DNA from: Gardnerella vaginalis
GTDB lineage: Bacteria; Actinomycetota; Actinomycetes; Actinomycetales; Bifidobacteriaceae
Length of the DNA: 64,000 bases
NCBI RefSeq assembly: GCF_040427915.1
Contig: NZ_JBETXJ010000002.1
Coordinates: 992,001 to 1,056,000 of the forward strand
Reading direction: 5' to 3'
Part shown: piece by piece, positions 17,195 through 26,558 of the stretch
Layout of the letters: each line of letters opens with the position of its first letter
Position numbering within the stretch: position 1 is the stretch's first letter
The notes under the pieces: generated by a model
What the model saw: the letters and a program-made list of their open reading frames with translations, nothing else
What the model was told of the DNA's origin: nothing
The model's database searches: none
Program-made: the position numbers and the translations under genes

Positions 17195-17968
17195 ATGCAA
17201 ACTAAGATTCTTACTTATAATGCTGGTTCAACTTTCTTGCACAAGGCAAATCCTATTGCAAAACTTATATTAGCTATAAGTGTTGTTGTGTCTGCTTTTA
17301 TAGCTCAACAATTTAGCGTTCTTGTAACTATTGCAGTATTGATTCTTGTTGCTATGGCTATGGCCGGGATTCTTAAAACTCTGTTTCCTCTTGTGCGTGC
17401 AATGCTTATTCTCGGCGTTGTAATGTTCTTTTTGCAAACGATTATTGCTCAGGGTGGAAATTATATGTTCTTGTGGTTTACATCAAGAGGAATTTCTGTT
17501 GCTGCAAGAGCATCTTTGAGACTATTCTGTTTTGCTTTGCCTCTTGTTAGTGTTCTTAGCATTACAAAATTGAACGATTTAGCTAATGCTGTTGTTCAAT
17601 ATCTACATGTTCCTTACTGCTATGTTTTTACGATTACTACAGCTGTGCGTTTTGTTCCTATTTTTGCGTACGAAATGTCTCAGATTACGGAGGCTCAAAT
17701 GGCAAGAGGAGTTGAGTTCGATACTAAGAATCCTTTTAAAAAGATTAAGCTTATGATGCCTTTGATTGTGCCTCTTTTGGTTTTGTCTGTTCGTAAAGCC
17801 GATAGTTGTGCTTTGGCTGCAGAAGAACGTGGATTCTATTTGCGCACTAGTAAGTCATCTTATAAAAAGTACACTTTTGGATGGCGTGGGCTTGTTCTTA
17901 TTGTAATATCTGCGATTATGATTGCTTTGCCTATAGTTGTGTCTATATTAGCTCCACAAATTATTTGA
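17195..17968 (+). CDS. ECF transporter T component
   Basis: A 257-residue membrane coupling subunit with about five to six helices. The two cytoplasmic coupling motifs are present: MARGVEF and AEERGFYL, whose arginines engage the ATPase grooves. It follows the ATPase gene by 18 bp, last of the Trp-attenuated transporter genes. ATG at 17195 is preferred, with GGGTGA 5-10 bp upstream; an in-frame GTG at 17186 is the alternative. The next gene (menA) is 57 bp on and could be read through. Confidence 0.92.
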   Translation: MQTKILTYNAGSTFLHKANPIAKLILAISVVVSAFIAQQFSVLVTIAVLILVAMAMAGILKTLFPLVRAMLILGVVMFFLQTIIAQGGNYMFLWFTSRGISVAARASLRLFCFALPLVSVLSITKLNDLANAVVQYLHVPYCYVFTITTAVRFVPIFAYEMSQITEAQMARGVEFDTKNPFKKIKLMMPLIVPLLVLSVRKADSCALAAEERGFYLRTSKSSYKKYTFGWRGLVLIVISAIMIALPIVVSILAPQII

Positions 17969-18025
17969 AATAGTCTAAACTAATCTAGAATAAGTTAAAA
18001 AATTCTAGAATCTAGGCGATTTTTG

Positions 18026-19114
18026 ATGAATAAATTAAAGGTTTGGCTTAAAGGTGCAAGACTTTATACTCTTCCAATCGGAATAGTGCCAGTTATTATG
18101 GCGATTTCGATTTTTGCAAGATATTTATTCAGTGGTCAAATACTTGTAAAACCTTATAATATTGAAAATTTTGTTATTCAATCACTATTGTGTATAGGTG
18201 TTGCTGCTTTTATGCAGATTTCAGTGAACTATGCGAATGATTATTGTGATGGTTTGCGCGGATTAGATGATCAAAGATCTAAGCGAGATGTAAGCGCAAA
18301 AATCAAAGCACTATGTGATGTGTCTTGGAGACTTGCTGATGCTGGTATTAAGCCAAAATCAGTTTTGTATGCTGTTTGCATATCTGCCTTAATATCATGT
18401 ATTTTTGGGTTAATCATTACTATTAGAAGCGGAATTTGGATATTTATTCTTCTTGGACTAGTTTGCCTTATGGGAGCGTGGTTTTATGCAGGAGGATCGC
18501 ATCCATATGGATATAGAGGGTGGGGAGAATTTAGCGCATTTCTATTCTTTGGACCTGTTGCATTTTTAGGGACATTGTGTGCTCTTAGTTTTGGAAGTGG
18601 TTTTCTTAAAGAATCAATAACAACAGCGAGCATTCCGCAAATTGTATTTTGCGTGTTATTGTCCATTATTCCAGGCGGATTCTCTGCTTGTCTTATGATG
18701 ATTAACAATTTAAGAGATATAGAAAGCGATACAAAACACGCAAAATTTACAGCAATGTCAATTGTTGGGGAGAATATAGGGCGGATTATATTCGTTTCTG
18801 TTGTAATTATGTTTACGCTTCTTCAATGCGTTTATGTTTTTCTTAATATATTTTTTGTTAAGTTTATGGCAATAATTTGGAATGTAGCCAGATTGAATAA
18901 AAATGCTTTTAGAATAAATTGCTTCTTGTTTAATCAGGGCGTGTTTATTGTTTGCTGCGTTTTGTTACTATTGATTACCTGCATGTTTATTAAAAAAGCG
19001 TATTCGCTAACATATGCGATTATGCGTGGGAATTATGCTAATGCTTTTCCGATATGCGTATCTTTAGCAATGCTTGGTGCTTTGACTTTTGTATTGTCAA
19101 TATTTGCATGCTAG
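18026..19114 (+). CDS. menA: 1,4-dihydroxy-2-naphthoate prenyltransferase-like UbiA protein
   Basis: A 362-residue integral membrane prenyltransferase with about nine helices. The first Asp motif is NYANDYCDGLRGLDD and the second is NNLRDIESD, arranged as in MenA, which attaches a polyprenyl chain to dihydroxynaphthoate in menaquinone synthesis. No other men gene is present in the window, so whether the cell makes menaquinone, or modifies an acquired naphthoate precursor, is open. ATG 18026 is taken as start; a TTG immediately before it is in frame. A short hairpin (ACCGC/GCGGT, 19119-19136) follows the stop. Confidence 0.8.
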   Translation: MNKLKVWLKGARLYTLPIGIVPVIMAISIFARYLFSGQILVKPYNIENFVIQSLLCIGVAAFMQISVNYANDYCDGLRGLDDQRSKRDVSAKIKALCDVSWRLADAGIKPKSVLYAVCISALISCIFGLIITIRSGIWIFILLGLVCLMGAWFYAGGSHPYGYRGWGEFSAFLFFGPVAFLGTLCALSFGSGFLKESITTASIPQIVFCVLLSIIPGGFSACLMMINNLRDIESDTKHAKFTAMSIVGENIGRIIFVSVVIMFTLLQCVYVFLNIFFVKFMAIIWNVARLNKNAFRINCFLFNQGVFIVCCVLLLLITCMFIKKAYSLTYAIMRGNYANAFPICVSLAMLGALTFVLSIFAC

Positions 19115-19118
19115 ATTT

Positions 19119-19139
19119 ACCGCATTAAAAAGCGGTTTA
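19119..19139 (+). terminator. Weak terminator after menA
   Basis: ACCGC-ATTAAAAA-GCGGT followed by TTAT. The stem is short (5 bp). Confidence 0.5.
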
Positions 19140-19340
19140 TAATGTATTTTATACATGCGTACTAGTAAAATTGTATGGCAACGCGCACGGTGTGCTTTTA
19201 GTGTTTGTGCAATAAATGTGCATGATGCTGGTTCACGCAATGACCGCAAAGCTGGCGTGTATTAGAGTGTGCAAAATGTGTGTTAGTGGAATACATAGCG
19301 CTGTTGCCTTGTGTTTTAGGGTAAGAAATGAGGTTGTAAA

Positions 19341-20129
19341 ATGTCTGCTGTAACCAGCGATGAAGAGATGGGGAAGTCGCCAGTTGTGCTTACCGATGAT
19401 GAGTTGCGAGATGCGGCTGAGTTGTCTAGTTCTAAAAAAGACGATGATAATAGTGAAAACAAAAAAGAAAATGGTGCAAAAACTGTTGTAGTTGCAGAAG
19501 ACGAGGCAGTGAACCGTATGGATCTTGTAGCAATGTTGGAAGATAATGGCTACAAGGTTGTAGGGCAAGCAGCTAATGGAGAAGAAGCGGTTAATCTTAC
19601 TCGTCAATTCCATCCAGATGTTGTTTGCATGGACGTTAAGATGCCAGTAGTAGATGGCATTCAAGCGGCTGCCACTATTTGTGACGAGAATATTGCTCCA
19701 GTTGTTATGCTCACTGCTTTTTCTCAATCTGATTTAGTTAAAAGAGCTACTGGCGCTGGTGCTATGGCTTATGTTACAAAGCCGTATGAGGAGTCAAAAC
19801 TTTTGCCTGCTCTAGAAGTAGCTATGGGTAGGTTTAGTGAAATTAACGATTTATTAGATAGTGTTGAGCGTACTGAAAATAAGCTACAGGATGCGCAAGA
19901 TCAGCTTCGTAAAGCAGAAGAGAAGCTTAAGAAGGCTGAAGATACTCTTGAAGAGCGTAAGCTTGTAGACAGGGCAAAAGGTTTGCTTATGGACAAGGCT
20001 GGATTCTCGGAGCAGGGTGCTTTCCGTTGGATTCAAAAAACTTCTATGGATCAGCGTATTCCAAAGAAGCGTCTTGCTTTGGCTATTATTGCTAAGTATG
20101 GTGAAGAAAAACCATCTGCAGAAGCATAA
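19341..20129 (+). CDS. pdtaR: ANTAR-domain response regulator (PdtaR type)
   Basis: A 262-residue regulator. An acidic N-terminal tail of ~45 residues leads into a receiver domain (46-165) with phosphoacceptor Asp98 in CMDVKMP and the TAF/K switch residues in MLTAFSQ and YVTKPYE. A coiled coil (~175-205, LQDAQDQLRKAEEKLKKAE) follows, then an ANTAR domain (ERKLVDRAKGLLMDKAG...KKRLALAII) that binds two-hexaloop RNA hairpins to stop transcription termination. Orthologues are usually phosphorylated by the kinase PdtaS, which is not in the window. RNA targets are unknown. It stands upstream of polA, about 120 bp away. Confidence 0.92.
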   Translation: MSAVTSDEEMGKSPVVLTDDELRDAAELSSSKKDDDNSENKKENGAKTVVVAEDEAVNRMDLVAMLEDNGYKVVGQAANGEEAVNLTRQFHPDVVCMDVKMPVVDGIQAAATICDENIAPVVMLTAFSQSDLVKRATGAGAMAYVTKPYEESKLLPALEVAMGRFSEINDLLDSVERTENKLQDAQDQLRKAEEKLKKAEDTLEERKLVDRAKGLLMDKAGFSEQGAFRWIQKTSMDQRIPKKRLALAIIAKYGEEKPSAEA

Positions 20130-20251
20130 ACGGTATTTCAAAGCAGTATTTAAAAACAATATTTTGTAGTTGCCATAATTGATAGTTGTGTCAGTTATGG
20201 CAAATAATTTCATAAAAAATTTATTTTACGAGAACGCAGGTGGGTAGTTAA

Positions 20252-23200
20252 GTGAATGCCAGCATCGTTGCAAACGAGGATTCTTTGAATAATGAGGATG
20301 AAAAAGGAACGTTGTTGGTGGTAGATGGCCACTCACTTGCGTTTCGTGCTTTTTACGCAATATCTGCGGATAATTTTTCAACAAAATCTGGTTTTGCAAC
20401 CAATGCAATATGGGGTTTTTCAACAATGCTTTCTCAGGTTATTGAAAAAGAAAAACCAGATAAGCTTGCTGTTGCTTTTGACGTTAAAGGCGGAACTTTT
20501 AGGAATAAACTTTTGCCGCAATATAAAGGAACTCGAGAAGCTGCACCAGAAGAGCTTCTAGCTCAACTCCCTGTTATACAAGAAATGCTCAATGCGTTAG
20601 GTGTTAAATATATTACAAAACAGGGTTATGAAGGCGACGATATTATTGCAACCTTAGCCACAATGGGCGCTAAAGCTAAATATAAGACTCTTGTTCTTTC
20701 TGGAGATCGTGATGCATTCCAGCTTATTGATGAATATATAAATGTTTTGTATCCAGGTAGGCATTTCAAAGATTTAAAGCAAATGGATACTGACGCGATT
20801 ATTGAAAAATATAATGTTACGCCTAAACAATATTCAGATTTAGCAGCGCTTAGAGGAGAAACTTCCGATAATATTCCAGGTGTTCCTGGAGTAGGCGATG
20901 GTTATGCAGCAAAGTGGATTAATCAATTCGGTGGATTAGAAGGCATTATAGAACACGCGGATCAGGTGACTGGCAAAAAAGGTGAGTCTTTGCGAGAAAG
21001 CATAGATCAGATTCGTCTAAATAAGAAGGTAAATACTCTTGTTAAAGATTTAGATCTTGGTGTTAGTATTAATGATCTTGAATTTGGCAATGTTGATGCC
21101 GTGTCAGTTGGCGAATTGTTTGAAAGACTTGAATTTGGGGCTCGCAGTAGAAGGAAGATTTTAAAAGAATTTACGCGTGGAAGCAAAGAGCTTTTAGAAG
21201 AGAACATCAAGATGATGATTTCTGCTGGAAGTGTTCATGCTGGTAATGATGTTAGTTCTACAGAGTCTGATAATTCGGATGATTTAGAGGATTTCAAGAC
21301 TATAGTAGATAAAATAAATATTCATAAAATTTATTCAGAATCTGATTTAGATAATTGGATTAATCTCGTTTCACCATGTATTGAGAAAAGTGAGTCAAAC
21401 GGATCATCAGAATTAGTTAAAGAGAATACGGAATATAAATCTAAAGCAACCGTAGATTTGTTTGAATTACTTGAGTCTCAAGAAAAACCTTCTTTAAATC
21501 TTATAAGAAATGATTTAGAGTGTGCAAAAACTATTAAAGATCACAAAGAACTAGTTATATATGCATTGCAAAAACCAAACAATAGCAGCAAATTCGGTAT
21601 TTATGCAGATGCGCTAGTAATGCTATCGCAAAATAATGCTGCAATAGTATATTCAGATGTGCTTAATGGGGATTCTAGCGAAGATTGTAATAAAATCTGC
21701 AACAAGCTAAAAGATTTCATAAAAATGCATGAATCTTCAATTGTTTTGCACGACTACAAAAAACATATAGCTCTTCTTAAATCGCTGAAAATTATAGATA
21801 ATAATTACTCTTTTAATCCATTACTTGACACTCGTTTAGCATCTTACTTGATAGAACCAGATTTTCGCAATGAAAATATTGAAGATATGGCGGAACATGT
21901 TCTAAATATTCATGTAGAAAGTGAAAAGTCTAATGAAGATCCTGCGCAAGGGGAGCTTGATTTTGTTTTAGAAGATAGTGATAATCCTGAAGATTTAAAT
22001 CAAGAAGAGGATAAGCGTAAAAAGCAAGAAAAGCATATTTTGGAAACGGCTGTAACAATAAGATTGTTGGCAAAACAATATGCTATAAAATTAGATGAGC
22101 GTAAACAAACAGGATTAATGGTCGATGTTGAAATGCCTGTTTCCAGGGTGCTAAGAGGCATGGAAGATGCAGGTGCTGCCGTAGATATGAGCAGGCTTGT
22201 ATCTATGAGAGATAATTTTGCGGCAGAAGCTCAATTTGCCCAAAAAATGGCTTTGGATGTGGCGAACAAGCCGATAAATTTGCAAAGCCCTAAGCAGCTT
22301 CAACAATTGCTGTTCGAGGATATGGGTTTAAAGCCTACAAGAAGAACGAAAAGTGGATCTTATACTACTAATGCAGAAGCATTGCAAGAATTATATGCAA
22401 AAATTGATCCGGATGAAAAAGCTAGTCAATTCTTGGGGGCTTTGCTAAAACATCGTGAGACAAACAAGTTAAAGCAGATTGTACAGAGTCTTATTGATTC
22501 TGCAAGATATGAAGATGGCAGGATTCATACCACTTTTGAACAAACTATTGCAGCTACTGGGCGTTTAAGTTCTTCGGACCCAAATTTGCAAAATATACCG
22601 AATAGGAATGTGGTTGGTAGGGAAATTAGAGCTGCTTTTATTCCAGGAAATCAATACGATCAGCTTATGAGTTGTGATTATTCTCAAGTGGAGCTTAGAA
22701 TTATGGCTCATGCTTCTGCAGATGAAACACTTATTAAAGCTTTTAAGTCTGGTGTTGATTTTCATAAGTTTGTAGCAAGCTTGGTTTATAAGATTCCAGT
22801 TGAACAAGTTAGCTCAGATCAGAGATCGCATGTTAAAGCAATGAGTTACGGATTGGCATATGGGCTGAGTACTTATGGTTTAGCAAAACAGCTTTCTATT
22901 AGTCCTGCTGCTGCAGAAGTCCTTAAAGAAAAGTATTTCAATACTTTTGGTGGCGTGCATGACTATTTAGAGTCTTTAGTAGATAAAGCTAGAAAGCTTG
23001 GATATACTCAAACGATGTTTGGTCGTAGAAGGTATTTCCCTAAGCTAAATTCCACGAATAGGGCATCTCGTGAGGCTGCAGAGCGAGCAGCTTTAAATGC
23101 TCCTATACAAGGAAGTGCTGCAGATATTATGAAGCTTGCAATGATTCAAGTAGATAAGGATTTGCGCGAAGCTAAAGTAAAAAGTCGTGTGATTTTGCAA

Positions 23201-23353
23201 ATTCACGATGAACTTGTTCTCGAAATAGCACATGGTGAAGCAGATATTGTAGAAAATATCGTCAAAAATGCTATGGAGCATACTGTTGAGCTAGACGTTC
23301 CGCTTAATGTGTCTACTGGATTGGGAGCTGACTGGCAGCTTGCTGCTCACTGA
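20252..23353 (+). CDS. polA: DNA polymerase I
   Basis: A 1033-residue repair and gap-filling polymerase. The N-terminal 5'-3' exonuclease (about 15-320) has VVDGHSLAFRAFYA and GDDIIATLA. The middle (about 320-640) occupies the 3'-5' exonuclease position but lacks the DxE motif, so proofreading is probably absent, as in other Actinobacteria. The polymerase domain carries motif A DYSQVELRI (near 809), the O-helix RSHVKAMSYGLAYG and motif C QIHDELVLE (near 985). It is longer than the usual ~900 because of acidic/Asn-rich insertions in the middle. The start is GTG with AGGTGGG upstream. Confidence 0.96.
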   Translation: MNASIVANEDSLNNEDEKGTLLVVDGHSLAFRAFYAISADNFSTKSGFATNAIWGFSTMLSQVIEKEKPDKLAVAFDVKGGTFRNKLLPQYKGTREAAPEELLAQLPVIQEMLNALGVKYITKQGYEGDDIIATLATMGAKAKYKTLVLSGDRDAFQLIDEYINVLYPGRHFKDLKQMDTDAIIEKYNVTPKQYSDLAALRGETSDNIPGVPGVGDGYAAKWINQFGGLEGIIEHADQVTGKKGESLRESIDQIRLNKKVNTLVKDLDLGVSINDLEFGNVDAVSVGELFERLEFGARSRRKILKEFTRGSKELLEENIKMMISAGSVHAGNDVSSTESDNSDDLEDFKTIVDKINIHKIYSESDLDNWINLVSPCIEKSESNGSSELVKENTEYKSKATVDLFELLESQEKPSLNLIRNDLECAKTIKDHKELVIYALQKPNNSSKFGIYADALVMLSQNNAAIVYSDVLNGDSSEDCNKICNKLKDFIKMHESSIVLHDYKKHIALLKSLKIIDNNYSFNPLLDTRLASYLIEPDFRNENIEDMAEHVLNIHVESEKSNEDPAQGELDFVLEDSDNPEDLNQEEDKRKKQEKHILETAVTIRLLAKQYAIKLDERKQTGLMVDVEMPVSRVLRGMEDAGAAVDMSRLVSMRDNFAAEAQFAQKMALDVANKPINLQSPKQLQQLLFEDMGLKPTRRTKSGSYTTNAEALQELYAKIDPDEKASQFLGALLKHRETNKLKQIVQSLIDSARYEDGRIHTTFEQTIAATGRLSSSDPNLQNIPNRNVVGREIRAAFIPGNQYDQLMSCDYSQVELRIMAHASADETLIKAFKSGVDFHKFVASLVYKIPVEQVSSDQRSHVKAMSYGLAYGLSTYGLAKQLSISPAAAEVLKEKYFNTFGGVHDYLESLVDKARKLGYTQTMFGRRRYFPKLNSTNRASREAAERAALNAPIQGSAADIMKLAMIQVDKDLREAKVKSRVILQIHDELVLEIAHGEADIVENIVKNAMEHTVELDVPLNVSTGLGADWQLAAH

Positions 23354-23388
23354 TTTTATTTGTGAGAGTTATTGTAAAGACAACTATA

Positions 23389-23410
23389 GGTTTATTGTAG
23401 GTTTATTGTA
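23389..23410 (+). repeat. 11-bp direct tandem repeat
   Basis: GGTTTATTGTA occurs twice in a row just before the Nif3-like gene's ribosome site. It may tune spacing or be slippage debris. Confidence 0.7.
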
Positions 23411-23422
23411 AAGGTGTAGAAT

Positions 23423-24280
23423 ATGGCAACTTTAGTTGATGTTGTTAGGGTTTTAGAAGACTTGTATCCTCTAAATCTTGCTGAATCTTGGGATAATCCT
23501 GGACTAATTGTTGGAAACCCTACGGATAAGGTAAATAAGATAGTTTGTTTATCTGATCCAACTTTAGAAGCTGTTGAAGAATCGTGCAAAATGGGTGCTG
23601 ATTTGATTGTTTCTCACCATCCTTTATTCTTTAGGTCAGTTCATGAGGTTTCTGGTCTTTCTGTTCGCGGAAAAATAGTTCAGACACTTATTGAAAATCA
23701 TTGTGGCTTGTGGGTTGGTCACACTAATGCTGATGCTGCTTTTAGAGGAGTTGCAGCTGCTGCTGCTAGCGCTTTTGGTCTTAAGGATTTACACCCTCTT
23801 GTTCCAGCAAGCAATAACGACACTTCTCTTGGCCTTGGCAGAGTTGGAGTGCTTGAACAAAAAATCACACTTAAAGAGTTTGCTATGCGCGTTTTTAACG
23901 CTTTGCCTACTACTAAGCTAGGTGTTCAAGTGTGTGGAGATATTAATGCTATAGTTAGCAAAATAGCTGTTCTTCCAGGTTCAGGTGATTCTTTATTTGA
24001 TGAAGTTCGCGCTCGCGGAGCAGATGTGTATGTAACAAGTGATTTAAGGCATCATCCTGCAACGGACGCGTACGAGCAAGCTATTTATGAATCGCAATTA
24101 GCAAACTCTAATATTATTAAGCCCATGCTTATAAACACTCCACATAGTGCCATTGAGTCGTTGTGGTTTAAGTATGCTGTGCAAGATATTCACGATTCTA
24201 TATACAAGAATTTTGGTGAATCGTTGGATGTTTCTTGGATTGGTAGAGCTTTCGACCCTTGGAATTATGTGATTAGATAG
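23423..24280 (+). CDS. Nif3/YqfO-like dinuclear metal protein
   Basis: A 285-residue cytoplasmic protein of the Nif3 family, which folds as a hexamer with a two-metal site. Ligand motifs are seen: SWDNPGLIVG near residue 30, VSHHPLFF near 63-70 and WVGHTNAD near 96. Family annotation as a GTP cyclohydrolase type 2 homologue is not well supported, and the biochemical role is unsettled. AAAGG precedes the ATG, and polA is 70 bp upstream on the same strand, so the two may share a transcript. Confidence 0.9.
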   Translation: MATLVDVVRVLEDLYPLNLAESWDNPGLIVGNPTDKVNKIVCLSDPTLEAVEESCKMGADLIVSHHPLFFRSVHEVSGLSVRGKIVQTLIENHCGLWVGHTNADAAFRGVAAAAASAFGLKDLHPLVPASNNDTSLGLGRVGVLEQKITLKEFAMRVFNALPTTKLGVQVCGDINAIVSKIAVLPGSGDSLFDEVRARGADVYVTSDLRHHPATDAYEQAIYESQLANSNIIKPMLINTPHSAIESLWFKYAVQDIHDSIYKNFGESLDVSWIGRAFDPWNYVIR

Positions 24281-24348
24281 TTTGCTGCAATAGTTTAATA
24301 TGGTTTTTCTAGTTGATACTAGAGGACATGTAGTGGTGAATAAACAGA

Positions 24349-24378
24349 GAAGTCTTGCTGATTTCTCAGCAAGACTTC
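24349..24378. terminator. 13-bp perfect stem-loop between Nif3-like gene and tRNA-Leu
   Basis: GAAGTCTTGCTGA pairs with TCAGCAAGACTTC over a 4-nt loop. It lies just past the 3' end of the minus-strand tRNA-Leu and 69 bp past the Nif3-like stop, so it can terminate either. T-runs are poor on both sides. Confidence 0.65.
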
Positions 24379-24384
24379 ATTCCG

Positions 24385-24471
24385 TGTCCGGAGCGGGACT
24401 TGAACCCGCACGCCTGTACAAATAGGCACTAGCACCTCAAGCTAGCGCGTCTACCATTCCGCCACCCGGAC
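24385..24471 (-). tRNA. tRNA-Leu (anticodon GAG)
   Basis: A class II tRNA of 87 nt on the minus strand. Acceptor GTCCGGG pairs with TCCGGAC through one G-U. The anticodon stem is CTAGC/GCTAG with loop TTGAGGT, and a long variable arm (TGCCTATTTGTACAGGCG) and T-arm GCGGGTTCAAGTCCCGC follow. CCA is not encoded. Confidence 0.95.
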
Positions 24472-24537
24472 GGGTGTTTTAGACAACAGATAGAACTATA
24501 ACATTTTTTTTGACTCTTTGCTTCGGCGTGTTGAAAA

Positions 24538-26529
24538 TTAATCTATTTTTGTCATAATTTTGTTAATTTCGTCCCTATTTTGATTATTAATAGGCTTGTT
24601 TGGGTCAAAATCGACAATTATTACTGGAATATTTTGCACTTCTCCGCTTGAATCCACTATAGAATGTTGCGGATTTTGATTGTTATTATGTTCTGGATAG
24701 TCCAATCTTGTGAATGCTCCACGAGATTCATGTCTTGCAAGTGATGCTTTCAGAACCGATTTTGCAAGCGTAATCATGTTTTGTAATTCCCAAATAGCGA
24801 TTAGCTCTTGATTAAAAACAAGATTTTGTGAATGTAAAACAAGAATTTTAGCTTGAGGAATAATAATCGTATCGATTTTTTGCAAAGCATCTTTAAGGGT
24901 ATTTTTACTGCATCTAACTGCTGCAGCATTTTCCATAATATTTTCTAGTTTTTCTAGCAGATTATATGGGTTTGTTGTGTTGCTAGATGTGCTTGTATTT
25001 TGAATAAGATTGATTATCTTTTGTACACGATTTTCTGATAATTTGTCTAGATTTTCAAAAGTATTAGGAGTGTTATCGTATACATTTTTTGATGTATCTA
25101 ATGTATGCTCCTCGTGTTTTTCTTGACTTTTTTCCTGAGTTTGTTCTTGTAATTCTTTTGCAATAGACTTACCAGCTAGTTTTCCGAACAAGCATGCATC
25201 AAGAAGAGAGTTTCCGCCAAGGCGATTAGCTCCATGTACTCCCGAGCATGCGCATTCTCCTGCAGCATATAATCCAATTATTCTCTGTTTTTTATTATTA
25301 ATCAGTTTATAAACCTGCCCGTTAAGTGATATGGGTATTCCACCCATTGTGTAATGCGCTGTAGGCCTAATAGGTATAAGATCTTTTGATGGATCAAGAT
25401 GAGCGTATTTTTCAATAGTTTCTACAACCTGTGGAAGAGCTTCTAGCATATGTTGCTTTTCTATATGAGTCATATCTAGCCATACGCAATCTTTTCTATC
25501 AATGTTGCTAGTAGTATCTTCAACACCTCTTAAAGCATCTATTTCTGATACAATCGACCTGCTTACTACATCTCTTGGAGCTAAATCCGCATGCGTATCA
25601 TCGTAGTTTTTCATAAATGCTTCATTCTTGCAATTCCTAAGAACTCCGCCTTCTCCTCGAGCTGCTTCAGAAAGCAATATTCCAGTATGAGCCAGACCAG
25701 TCGGATGGAATTGTATGAACTCTATGTCTTCTAGTTGCAATCCTGCGTTTAGTGCTAAAGACATTCCGTCCCCAGTTAAATCCCAGGAATTAGATGTTGT
25801 TGAAAATAGTCTTCCAGCTCCGCCAGTTGCTATAAGAACATTTCTTGCACATATTTTTTCTACTTTTCCACTTTTTTCGTTTAGCGCGATTATGCCCTCT
25901 GCGCTATTGGATTTGTGGTTTATAGCAATATCTGTTACATAAACATCTTCTTCGATTTTAATATTTTCTTCTATGCATTTTTGCCATAGACTGTATAGAA
26001 TTTGGTGTCCAATCCTGTCTGCAGCGTACGCAGCTCGTCTAATTGGCTGCTGGCCGAAGTTGGCAGTATGCCCACCAAAAAATCTTTGATTAATATGACC
26101 ATCTTCTGTTCTAGAAAAGGCAACTCCAAAGTGTTCTAGTTCAATAACTGTATCTCTAGCTTCTTTTGCTAGCATTTTTGCTGCATCTTGATCGCTTAAC
26201 CAGTCTCCACCGTGTACGGTGTCGTAATAGTGCCATTGCCAGCAATCTTTTTCTATGTTTCCTAATGATGCTGCTATTCCGCCTTCTGCAGAACCTGTAT
26301 GAGACCTTAACGCTTGAAGCTTGCAAATCACTAATATTTTAGGCTGTTTTCCTTGAGATTTTAGCGTTTTATATTCTTCAGATTTCACTAATCCCAGTGC
26401 TGCAGAAAGTCCTGCTGCTCCTGCGCCGATAATCACAGCATCGTATGATGATTGCTCTACTTGTATTTGCACAGTTTTTTCTTTAACTGTAGTAGTATTT
26501 TCTTTTTGCTGACTCAAGTTTGACTGCAT
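24538..26529 (-). CDS. Fumarate reductase/succinate dehydrogenase flavoprotein subunit, orphan
   Basis: A 663-residue FAD enzyme of the SdhA/FrdA family. It has the Rossmann motif GAGAAG (35-40), SHTGSAEGG with the histidine (77) that normally binds FAD covalently, the substrate segment FHPTG, SEAARGEGGVL, the active-site arginine region APRDVVSRSI, HYTMGGIP and GANRLGGNSL. A Gln/Glu/Asn-rich insertion (about 465-520) precedes a family-like helical C-terminal domain. No iron-sulfur or membrane-anchor subunit gene is adjacent: the next gene upstream is dprA. It might work with distant partners or a soluble donor. No clear ribosome site is seen before the ATG. L-aspartate oxidase is a less likely alternative. 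Confidence 0.82.
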   Translation of the reverse strand: MQSNLSQQKENTTTVKEKTVQIQVEQSSYDAVIIGAGAAGLSAALGLVKSEEYKTLKSQGKQPKILVICKLQALRSHTGSAEGGIAASLGNIEKDCWQWHYYDTVHGGDWLSDQDAAKMLAKEARDTVIELEHFGVAFSRTEDGHINQRFFGGHTANFGQQPIRRAAYAADRIGHQILYSLWQKCIEENIKIEEDVYVTDIAINHKSNSAEGIIALNEKSGKVEKICARNVLIATGGAGRLFSTTSNSWDLTGDGMSLALNAGLQLEDIEFIQFHPTGLAHTGILLSEAARGEGGVLRNCKNEAFMKNYDDTHADLAPRDVVSRSIVSEIDALRGVEDTTSNIDRKDCVWLDMTHIEKQHMLEALPQVVETIEKYAHLDPSKDLIPIRPTAHYTMGGIPISLNGQVYKLINNKKQRIIGLYAAGECACSGVHGANRLGGNSLLDACLFGKLAGKSIAKELQEQTQEKSQEKHEEHTLDTSKNVYDNTPNTFENLDKLSENRVQKIINLIQNTSTSSNTTNPYNLLEKLENIMENAAAVRCSKNTLKDALQKIDTIIIPQAKILVLHSQNLVFNQELIAIWELQNMITLAKSVLKASLARHESRGAFTRLDYPEHNNNQNPQHSIVDSSGEVQNIPVIIVDFDPNKPINNQNRDEINKIMTKID

Positions 26530-26558
26530 AACATTTATTTTCTCATATTTTCTGCTTT

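Noticed and set aside
24538-26529. L-aspartate oxidase (NadB) identity for the flavoprotein
   Set aside because: The sequence has the SdhA/FrdA-type SHTGSAEGG with covalent-FAD histidine and the longer helical C-terminal region, and no nadA or nadC is adjacent; not fully excluded.
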